Origin: DALYLB01 sp046154695 | Lineage (GTDB): Bacteria; Acidobacteriota; Blastocatellia; RBC074 | Length of the DNA stretch: 13,120 bases | Reading direction: 5' to 3' | Assembly (NCBI GenBank): GCA_046154695.1 | Contig: JBJXFI010000207.1 | Span: 1 to 13,120, forward strand | In this document: piece after piece, positions 1-6,687 of the stretch | Position numbering within the stretch: position 1 is the first letter of the stretch | Layout of the letters: the number at the start of each line of letters is the position of its first letter | Position numbers and translations under genes: made by a program | The notes under the pieces: generated by a model | Database searches by the model: none | What the model was told of the DNA's origin: nothing | Seen by the model: the letters and a program-made list of their open reading frames with translations, nothing else

Positions 1-127
1 CCAATCGCTATCGCCCGTTTCACGGGCTCAGGAGCCTTTTGGGCGCGCTCCCAGGGCTTGCGCCCCGGGCTTTATGCTGCCGCCTGCTTCGCAGGCTGTG
101 AAGATCAAATTTCAAAACACCCTCTAA
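1..127. repeat. Palindrome-rich intergenic repeat, copy A
   Basis: This stretch is a series of short inverted repeats and not a gene. At 13-27 gcccg/cgggc flank a TTC-containing centre. At 82-96 gcctgc/gcaggc flank TTC. Between them lies a degenerate GC-rich palindrome (about 50-69). The same modules recur in both orientations at 1894-2120. The right edge 'accctctaa' (117-125) matches 2111-2119, so it looks like a true element boundary. The left edge may lie outside the window. Open frames crossing it are made of repeat sequence. Function is unknown; a transcript would fold into serial small hairpins. Confidence 0.75.
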
Positions 128-162
128 CGCGGAACACCCGGCATTGGGGCAGGAAGCACAAA

Positions 163-229
163 TCACGAAGAGGCGAAGAAGGGAGAACCGCAGGGTAATT
201 TCGCTTCGTATCCTTCGTCTCTTCGTGGA
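163..229. repeat. Periodic palindrome, copy 1 (cgaag-type)
   Basis: The left arm (163-183, cacgaag followed by cgaagaagg) is mirrored by a right arm (about 203-229) built of repeated 'cttcgt' units ending in cttcgtgga. The arms pair imperfectly around a roughly 20-nt centre. Two further elements of the same design, short iterated units in inverted arms, lie at 6588-6665 and 9982-10069, always between genes. No coding function is supported. Confidence 0.7.
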
Positions 230-254
230 TGAAATTTTGATTGTTTCCGGGCGT

Positions 255-292
255 TGCCACAGAAACAGTGGCACAAGCTGTCCAGCTTGTGC
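255..292. repeat. Palindromic repeat with agcttgtgc arms, first copy
   Basis: The core at 271-292 is a perfect inverted repeat: gcacaagct and agcttgtgc (9 bp) around gtcc. A second overlapping pairing, tgccac (255-260) with gtggca (268-273), could compete with it. A related copy in the opposite orientation lies at 391-412. Role unknown. Confidence 0.65.
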
Positions 293-390
293 CGCATTCA
301 CCAGACACTCTCGGAAAAAGACCGGGCCTCGAGTGAGACCGCTTCCCGCGCGCGGGCGTCGCACTCTTCACGCGCACCCTTACACAGGGC

Positions 391-412
391 AGAAGCTGGA
401 CAGCTTGTGCCA
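391..412. repeat. Palindromic repeat with agcttgtgc arm, second copy, inverted
   Basis: The sequence agctggacagcttgtgcca matches the reverse complement of the core at 271-292, including the loop (ggac against gtcc). Its left arm is degenerate (agaagct in place of acaagct), leaving aagct/agctt as the stem. The two copies face opposite ways about 100 bp apart. From here to 609 I see no gene and no convincing promoter; a short ccccaaatgggg palindrome sits near 520-531. Confidence 0.55.
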
Positions 413-609
413 CCATGCTTTTCAATGTTCCAGGCGTGGCCACGCGACATCGAGGGCTCCCTGCATTTTTGGCGTTGTTGGCCGCCGGCAAAAAAGCCGA
501 GAATTAATTTTCCAATCCACCCCAAATGGGGCATAATAACCAGCGCCCCCACGCTCCTCCGACCTGCTTCCTGACATTCCCTGGATGATTAAAGGTGCAT
601 TGCAAAAAT

Positions 610-1677
610 ATGATTTCCGGTAAATTTCCAATCCTGGCAATTGTCGTCTGCCTGTTGCTGAGCGTGCCGACGCAGGCGCAGAAAACCCGATACACCGTGC
701 AGATCGAGGCGGCGCCGACGAGAGCGGAGGCCGATGCCAAGGTCAATCAACTGAAGACCCGCGACGTGCAGGCATATGTCGTCAAGAGCAATGTGCCCGG
801 CAAGGGCACCTTCTATCGCGTGCGCGTCGGATCGTTCCCGACGATGAATGACGCGCGCCGCTTCGGCGATGACATGGTGCGAGCGGGGGCCATTCCGACC
901 TTCTTCGTCGCCGTCTATGAACAGCCCACCGAGGAGCCGGTGATCGCCGCCGCGCCGCCCAAACCGGCGGCCGCGCCGCCGCAGAAAGAGACGCTGAAGC
1001 CGGCCGCGCCGGCGGCCGCGCCGCCCAAACCGGTGAGTGTGGCGGCCAACCCGCCGGCCGCAACGCCGCCCGTGAAGAGTGCGTCTTCCACGTCCGCGCC
1101 GGTGCCCGCTTCCTCGACCGCCACCGCTCCCCCGCCGGTTGTCGGCGGGGTGCCGCCCACAAATCCGGCCGCGCCGGCGGCGGGATTCTCCCGATTTCAG
1201 GATCAGCCGATCGGATACTCCTTTGAATATCCCAGCTACTGGACGGGCCAGAAGCTCGACTCAGCGCAGGCGGACGAACAGCGCGTCAATGCCGGCGCCC
1301 TCTTCAAGTCGCAGGAGGACGCCGCCTTTCTCAACGCCATCTGGAACAAGCTCGACAAGGCCAATAGTCCGGAAAATGACAACGACCTGATCGTGGAGAT
1401 CATTCTCAAGAGCATGGCTTCGAGCAATGGAACGCAGCTCAAGGAGACCTCGCGCAAGGTTCTCAACGAGGGCGGCGTCATCAAGACCTATCTCGACCTC
1501 AAGGCCGCCTTCCAGACCCCGGGCCAGGCGGAGCCCCTCGATTTCATGGGCAAGGCCGTCATCATCCGCGCCAGCAAGGGCATTCTGCTCGTCGTCGCCT
1601 TCTACTCCAAGGATGCGCCCGCCAACTCCACCGTCATCGCCGAGCGCATCATCGCCAGCGTTCGCGCGCCGGAATAG
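610..1677 (+). CDS. Exported SPOR-domain protein with Pro/Ala linker and C-terminal PsbP/Mog1-like domain
   Basis: Predicted exported protein of 355 residues. Residues 1-23 form a signal peptide (Lys5, a hydrophobic core ILAIVVCLLL, then a TQA cut site). Residues about 26-103 are a SPOR domain (beta-alpha-beta pattern YTVQIEA...FYRVRVGSF...FFVAVYE); SPOR domains bind denuded septal peptidoglycan. Residues about 104-190 are a Pro/Ala-rich linker, with an in-frame 19-nt direct repeat at 949-967 and 1015-1033. From about residue 190 a globular domain starts with GYSFEYPSYW and ends with a strand-helix pattern (KGILLVVAFYS...AERIIASV), resembling the PsbP/Mog1-like or DUF1795 fold; that part is inference. 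A GTG at 595 would add five residues. I prefer the ATG at 610 because neither start has a clear ribosome site and the signal peptide needs no extra residues. It is monocistronic, with a terminator 30 nt downstream. A cell-envelope or division-site role is inferred from SPOR only. Confidence 0.85.
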   Translation: MISGKFPILAIVVCLLLSVPTQAQKTRYTVQIEAAPTRAEADAKVNQLKTRDVQAYVVKSNVPGKGTFYRVRVGSFPTMNDARRFGDDMVRAGAIPTFFVAVYEQPTEEPVIAAAPPKPAAAPPQKETLKPAAPAAAPPKPVSVAANPPAATPPVKSASSTSAPVPASSTATAPPPVVGGVPPTNPAAPAAGFSRFQDQPIGYSFEYPSYWTGQKLDSAQADEQRVNAGALFKSQEDAAFLNAIWNKLDKANSPENDNDLIVEIILKSMASSNGTQLKETSRKVLNEGGVIKTYLDLKAAFQTPGQAEPLDFMGKAVIIRASKGILLVVAFYSKDAPANSTVIAERIIASVRAPE

Positions 1678-1707
1678 ACCGAAGCGGAAATCGACAAGGC
1701 AAGTCGG

Positions 1708-1740
1708 AAAGGCGGGGGACCGATCTCCCGCCTTTTTCTT
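1708..1740 (+). terminator. Rho-independent terminator of the SPOR gene
   Basis: A 9-bp perfect stem, aaaggcggg (1708-1716) with cccgccttt (1727-1735), encloses a 10-nt loop and runs into a T-rich tail (1733-1740). It starts 30 nt after the stop codon of the SPOR-domain gene, in the right orientation to end that transcript before the composite repeat. Confidence 0.88.
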
Positions 1741-1803
1741 TTCAGTTCGAACTTTTTCATTCGTTCAGCAAGATGCTCCGCAATCGAAACCGTTCGGAGT
1801 TCC

Positions 1804-1849
1804 GCCTTCAGGCGGTCTGCCGCGGGCGAAAGACCGGCCGCCTGAAGGC
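1804..1849. repeat. 12-bp-stem REP-like hairpin in left arm of the composite element
   Basis: gccttcaggcgg (1804-1815) pairs perfectly with ccgcctgaaggc (1838-1849) around a GC-rich 22-nt loop, in which tct/aga can extend the pairing. The right end of the composite element has only one half of this hairpin (2134-2149), so the two ends are not equivalent. A related but diverged hairpin lies upstream of the LRR operon (12999-13049). Confidence 0.75.
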
Positions 1850-1958
1850 CAATAGCGTTAAGTTTAGAGTTTTTTGGGAATTCGATCTTTGCAGCCTGCG
1901 AAGCAGGCGACAGCATATAGCCTGGGGCGCAAGCCCAGGTCCGCGTCGAAAACGCTCG

Positions 1959-2012
1959 CAAGCCCGTGAAACGGGCGGCAGAGCGTTCGCTGTCGCCCGT
2001 TTCACGGGCTTG
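1959..2012. repeat. Central perfect 19-bp inverted repeat of the composite element
   Basis: caagcccgtgaaacgggcg (1959-1977) is exactly reverse-complementary to 1994-2012. A G-T wobble and three more pairs extend it inward, leaving a loop of about 8 nt. Each arm is itself a mini-hairpin, cccgt/acggg around GAA or TTC. The same mini-hairpin occurs at 13-27. Confidence 0.8.
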
Positions 2013-2317
2013 ACAACCGTTCTTACCAACCCTGGGGTTCCGGCTTTGCCTTCACCCCAGGCTATATGCTGCCACCCGCTTCGCGGGTTGAGGCAAAAGG
2101 ATTTCAATACACCCTCTAAATTTAATGCCATTGGCCTGAAGGCGGAACTCCGAACAATTATGGCGGGCTGCGAATCGAGATCGATTATCGCTCGGTGTTG
2201 GCGGAACTCCTCGCCGGTTCTCCGGGCAATTGCGTTCTGCGGAGCGCCTTTCCACGATTTCAGCCGGGGCCGGTCGGATTGCTTGCTGCGTAATTTCCGG
2301 GATGGCGCCAAAGAATC

Positions 2318-2338
2318 AAACCGTCTTGTCGACGGTTT
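2318..2338 (+). promoter_or_regulatory. Operator-like inverted repeat before the sialidase-fold gene
   Basis: aaaccgtc (2318-2325) and gacggttt (2331-2338) are a perfect 8-bp inverted repeat separated by ttgtc. It ends 22 nt before the ATG at 2361. The geometry suits a dimeric repressor site or a 5'-UTR hairpin; there is no T-tract after it, so termination is unlikely. No regulator gene is adjacent. The rest of 2156-2317 shows nothing I can name. Confidence 0.4.
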
Positions 2339-2360
2339 CCGGTTGCGCGACAATTCGCGC

Positions 2361-3581
2361 ATGAAAAAGCTGCTGCTGCCGTCACTCATATTCGCGCTGG
2401 TCTCGCTCGCGCTCGGATCCTTTTCTTCGATGGAGAAAGGAGGCGGCCTGATCGCGGGGATTGAACGCATCAAGCTGCACGACGGCCGCAATGGGAGCCC
2501 GACGTGGTTCATTCCCCGCGCCGCCATGATCCCCGGGCGAACCGGTTCGACGGCGCTGATGGTCATGCAGACGATCGCGGGCTCCGACTATTACGGCCCC
2601 GTTCACTGGCGCGCGTCCACGGATCGGGGCGCCACGTGGACCGATCCGCAGCCCGTGCCCGGCCTCGGCCGCCGTCCATACAAGGACGACATCGAAGAGG
2701 CCGTCAGCGACGTCGTTCCGCAGTTTCATCCCCGAACGAAGCGCCTGCTGGCCATCGGCGAGATCATCTATTACCGCAACGGCAGATACTTTCCCGAACA
2801 GCCGCAGCGCTACCCGATCTATCTCACGCGCGACGAAAAGGGAGTTTGGTCCGAGCGCCGCAAACTCGAATGGAACGATTCGCGCGGCAGCGCGATCTAT
2901 GCGGCGGGGTCGTCGCAATATCTGTTTCGCGGCAACGGCGATCTGCTGCTCCCCCTCAGTTTTCGCCCTGTCGAACGCCCCGATTATGCCGTCACCACGC
3001 TGCTGTGCGGCTTCGACGGCCGCACGTTGACGGTCAAACGGACCGGCCGGGAGCTCAACAACACCGTCAAGCGCGGCCTGCTCGAACCGCAGTTGACCTT
3101 CATCGATGGGCGCTATCTGCTGACGATTCGCGCTGAGGACGGGTATGGCTATGTGAGCGCGTCACCGGACGGATTGCACTGGGGCGCGCCCGCGCCCTGG
3201 CGATGGGACGACGGCGAACCGCTCGCCATGTCGACCACGCAGCAGCACTGGGTCACCCATTCCCATGGCCTCTTTCTCGCGTATATGCGCAGGGCCGAAG
3301 CGAACGCCAACGTCATGCGCTGGCGCGCGCCCCTGTATCTCGCCGAGGTCGATCGCAAAACCCTTCGCCTGATTCGCTCCACCGAGCGCATCGTCTTCCC
3401 GCTCATAGGCGACGGCATCGACGATCCGACGCACGTCGCGCATTACGGCAACTTCCACGTGACGGACGTCGCGCCCGACGAGACCTGGATCACCTGCGGC
3501 GAAGTCATCCCCGCAAATTTTCGCGGCGACCTGCTGCTCGCCCGTATTCGATGGGCGCGGTCCAATCGGCTCGTGAAATAA
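2361..3581 (+). CDS. Exported sialidase-fold (BNR/Asp-box) protein
   Basis: Predicted exported protein of 406 residues. A lysine-led signal peptide (MKKLLLPSLIFALVSLALG) is followed by a beta-propeller-like chain. A canonical Asp-box, S-x-D-x-G-x-x-W, is seen at residues 86-93 (STDRGATW), and a shortened one at 268-274 (SPDGLHW). These motifs mark the sialidase/neuraminidase superfamily, whose members cleave sugars or bind surface glycans. WFIPR near residues 49-53 may hold one arginine of the substrate-binding triad, but I cannot confirm the full triad or the Tyr/Glu pair, so activity is unproven. The frame stays open upstream to about 1773, but that part is repeat sequence. The ATG at 2361 begins the signal peptide, though its ribosome site is poor. 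The gene stands alone and converges on the cupin gene 16 nt away. Confidence 0.82.
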   Translation: MKKLLLPSLIFALVSLALGSFSSMEKGGGLIAGIERIKLHDGRNGSPTWFIPRAAMIPGRTGSTALMVMQTIAGSDYYGPVHWRASTDRGATWTDPQPVPGLGRRPYKDDIEEAVSDVVPQFHPRTKRLLAIGEIIYYRNGRYFPEQPQRYPIYLTRDEKGVWSERRKLEWNDSRGSAIYAAGSSQYLFRGNGDLLLPLSFRPVERPDYAVTTLLCGFDGRTLTVKRTGRELNNTVKRGLLEPQLTFIDGRYLLTIRAEDGYGYVSASPDGLHWGAPAPWRWDDGEPLAMSTTQQHWVTHSHGLFLAYMRRAEANANVMRWRAPLYLAEVDRKTLRLIRSTERIVFPLIGDGIDDPTHVAHYGNFHVTDVAPDETWITCGEVIPANFRGDLLLARIRWARSNRLVK

Positions 3582-3597
3582 GCGCCCGCGCGGCGCA

Positions 3598-3957
3598 TCA
3601 GATCCGCTCCAGTTGCGCGGCGGTCAATTCGCTCTCGACATTGCCGGTGTTGAGGGTGCCGGCGGGCTCGAAGAGCATGACCGAGACCACCTGTTCCGCC
3701 ACCGGGCGATGCTCGACGCCGCGCGGGACGATGATGAACTCGCCCGCCTCCAGCCACACCTCGCGGTCGCGAAAGTCCATACGGAAGCGCCCGTCGATCA
3801 CCAGGAACATCTCGTCCTCGCTCTCGTGCTGGTGCCAGACGAACTCGCCCTGAAACTTGACGAGCTTGACGTGCTGGCCGTTGAGCTCGCCGGCGATCCT
3901 CGGATTCCAGTGGTCGCTGAAGAGGGAGAGCTTCTCCCGCAGATTGACCTTATTCAT
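3598..3957 (-). CDS. Small single-domain cupin
   Basis: A 119-residue protein with no export signal and one complete cupin barrel. Motif 1 is WHQHESEDEMFLVIDG (two His and the Glu that usually bind a metal, then Gly). Motif 2 is GEFIIVPRGVEHRP (Gly, Pro-x-Gly, third His). All four expected metal ligands are present. Small cupins act as isomerases, dioxygenases or ligand-binding proteins, so the substrate cannot be named. The start at 3957 is chosen because a gagggag ribosome site lies 6 nt before it; the ATG at 3972 would lie beside that site and is less likely. Its ATG overlaps the end of the upstream hydrolase gene (ATGAATAA), implying translational coupling and a shared task, perhaps in arginine-derivative metabolism. 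Confidence 0.85.
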   Translation of the reverse strand: MNKVNLREKLSLFSDHWNPRIAGELNGQHVKLVKFQGEFVWHQHESEDEMFLVIDGRFRMDFRDREVWLEAGEFIIVPRGVEHRPVAEQVVSVMLFEPAGTLNTGNVESELTAAQLERI

Positions 3958-4729
3958 TTTCGTCTCCCTCATCGAAGAGAATGCTCAGGCAGGTCAGGCC
4001 GGCCTCGGCCTTTCGAAACTCGGAGATATCGACCAGGCGGATCTGTTCGCAGTGGGGGCGAATCCGCTCCAGGGTCTTCGGGAAACCGGCCTGGGCGATC
4101 AGCGTTGCTCCGATTCGGAGGATGTTGGCCGCCCAGGGCTCGTCCGCCGCGACCTCGATCAATCGATAGCCGCGAAACGGTTCGAGGGAGAGCCAGCGCG
4201 GGTTGACGAGCAGCGTCTCTTCGTCGATCGCGGTGCAGGCGGTTTTGAGATGGAGGGTGCCCGCCACCGGCACGGGGATCACCTCGTATCCGATCGGCGT
4301 GAGCAGCCGCGCGAGCGCCTCGATCGCGGCCTCGTTCGTGCGGCCCGACCGCCCGACAAAGAGCCGCCGGCCGGTGCGCAGCACGTCTCCGCCATCCATT
4401 GTCGCGGGCGATTCGATGAAGGCCAGTTCGCGATATTTCGCGAGTTCGGCCGCAATGACGGCGGTCTCGCCGCGCCGCGCCGCCGCGCCCGGATTCGCGA
4501 TCACGGCCAGTTCATCCAGCACGAGCGCCGCATCCTCCACAAAACATGCGTCCGGGAAGCAGGCGTTCGCGTCGAGCATGATTATTCGCGCGCCGCATTC
4601 CCGCAGCGCAGCGCAATAGTCCTCCTGCTGCGCCAGCGCGCGCGCATGCTCGACCGGCTCTCGCTCGATGAACGTCAACTCGCACCTCGCGATCGCCGTG
4701 GAAACCGTATGAAGAAGCGCTACCGGCAT
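3950..4729 (-). CDS. Dimethylarginine dimethylaminohydrolase-family protein
   Basis: A 259-residue cytoplasmic enzyme of the guanidino-group-modifying (arginine deiminase-like) superfamily. The chain shows the full expected set: FPDACFVED (Asp60, Glu65, Asp66), MDGGDV (Asp112), GTLHLKTA (His160) and GLTCLS (nucleophile Cys247). The length and motif spacing match DDAH, which hydrolyses N-omega-methylated arginines to citrulline and methylamines. Related hydrolases act on other guanidino or amidino substrates, so the exact substrate is an inference. The start has an excellent ribosome site, ggaggt, 8 nt upstream. It is the first gene of a pair with the cupin, which begins inside its stop region. 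Confidence 0.88.
   Translation of the reverse strand: MPVALLHTVSTAIARCELTFIEREPVEHARALAQQEDYCAALRECGARIIMLDANACFPDACFVEDAALVLDELAVIANPGAAARRGETAVIAAELAKYRELAFIESPATMDGGDVLRTGRRLFVGRSGRTNEAAIEALARLLTPIGYEVIPVPVAGTLHLKTACTAIDEETLLVNPRWLSLEPFRGYRLIEVAADEPWAANILRIGATLIAQAGFPKTLERIRPHCEQIRLVDISEFRKAEAGLTCLSILFDEGDENE
3964..3970 (-). promoter_or_regulatory. Ribosome binding site deciding the cupin start
   Basis: On the minus strand gagggag lies 6 nt before the ATG at 3957. It sits inside the last codons of the upstream hydrolase gene, as expected for a coupled pair, and argues against the upstream ATG at 3972. Confidence 0.7.
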
Positions 4730-4764
4730 TCGCCCCCACCTCCCTTCGCGACTTCAGCCGATGG

Positions 4765-4774
4765 TGTGTACACA
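4765..4774. promoter_or_regulatory. tgtgtacaca palindrome in divergent intergenic region
   Basis: A perfect 10-bp palindrome about 36 bp before the hydrolase start. On the minus strand a weak ttgttt/tacaca pair with 17-nt spacing (4793-4788 and 4770-4765) could be that gene's promoter, and the palindrome would overlap its -10. The rest of the gap (4730-4924) holds the likely plus-strand promoter and both ribosome sites. Confidence 0.3.
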
Positions 4775-4806
4775 AATCCGCGGGGAAAAACAAGCCGCAC
4801 AGGCCA

Positions 4807-4834
4807 TTGTCTCGGGAGCAAGGTGTGATACGAT
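4807..4834 (+). promoter_or_regulatory. Candidate sigma-70-type promoter of the amidohydrolase gene
   Basis: ttgtct (4807-4812) and tacgat (4829-4834) are separated by 16 nt, and TG one base before the -10 gives an extended -10. The position would leave a leader of roughly 80 nt. Found by eye only. Confidence 0.4.
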
Positions 4835-4924
4835 CCGGCCGATGCGAGAAGGCGGGGAGCCGCCGGACAGAGCGTCCTATTTATCCAAACCAGACAACCA
4901 TAATCGAAGGGGGAGCTTCCTCGT

Positions 4925-6553
<1,629 letters not shown>

Positions 6554-6587
6554 ATCGCCCGCGCGCAAAAAACAAAAAACAGTCCGC

Positions 6588-6665
6588 CCACGAAGCCACA
6601 CGAAGCCACACGAAGTTGCACGAAAAAGGCGCACTCCTTCGTGTTTCTTCGCGGGACTTCGTGGA
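6588..6665. repeat. Periodic palindrome, copy 2 (cacgaag-type)
   Basis: The left arm has three direct units of 'ccacacgaag' type (6588-6616) plus a fourth, diverged one. The right arm (6636-6665) holds the mirrored 'cttcgtg' units and ends in acttcgtgga. The last nine bases (cttcgtgga) are the same as the end of copy 1 (163-229). It fills most of the 134-nt gap before the cytochrome operon and ends about 10 nt before that gene's ribosome site, so it would lie in or next to its leader. Confidence 0.75.
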
Positions 6666-6687
6666 TGATTTTCCGAGGTGAGCGAAA

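Larger units (their letters stand above)
1792..2155. repeat. Composite palindromic element of about 364 bp
   Basis: The outer ends are a perfect 22-bp inverted repeat (1792-1813 and 2134-2155), starting gttcggagttccgcc. Next inside, a roughly 30-nt region (1841-1870) is imperfectly mirrored by 2111-2140. Further in, gcctgc-GAA-gcaggc (1894-1908) faces acccgc-TTC-gcgggt (2074-2088), and the centre is a perfect 19-bp inverted repeat (1959-1977 and 1994-2012). The element is therefore nested palindromes, including two opposite copies of the module at 1-127. No transposase or open frame of merit lies inside. It could be a small non-autonomous mobile element or a mosaic of REP-like units; I cannot see a target-site duplication. 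Confidence 0.8.

Noticed and set aside
20..594. Several open frames of 70-130 residues on both strands
   Set aside because: They run through the palindromic repeats, overlap one another, lack ribosome sites and resemble no family.
595..609. GTG start adding five residues to the SPOR protein
   Set aside because: Possible, but there is no better ribosome site and the signal peptide is complete from the ATG at 610.
1773..2360. Long N-terminal extension of the sialidase-fold protein
   Set aside because: It is a translation of the composite repeat, and a proper signal peptide begins at 2361.
3582..3596. gcgcc/ggcgc hairpin between the convergent sialidase-fold and cupin genes as a terminator
   Set aside because: Only a 5-bp stem and no T-tract on either side.
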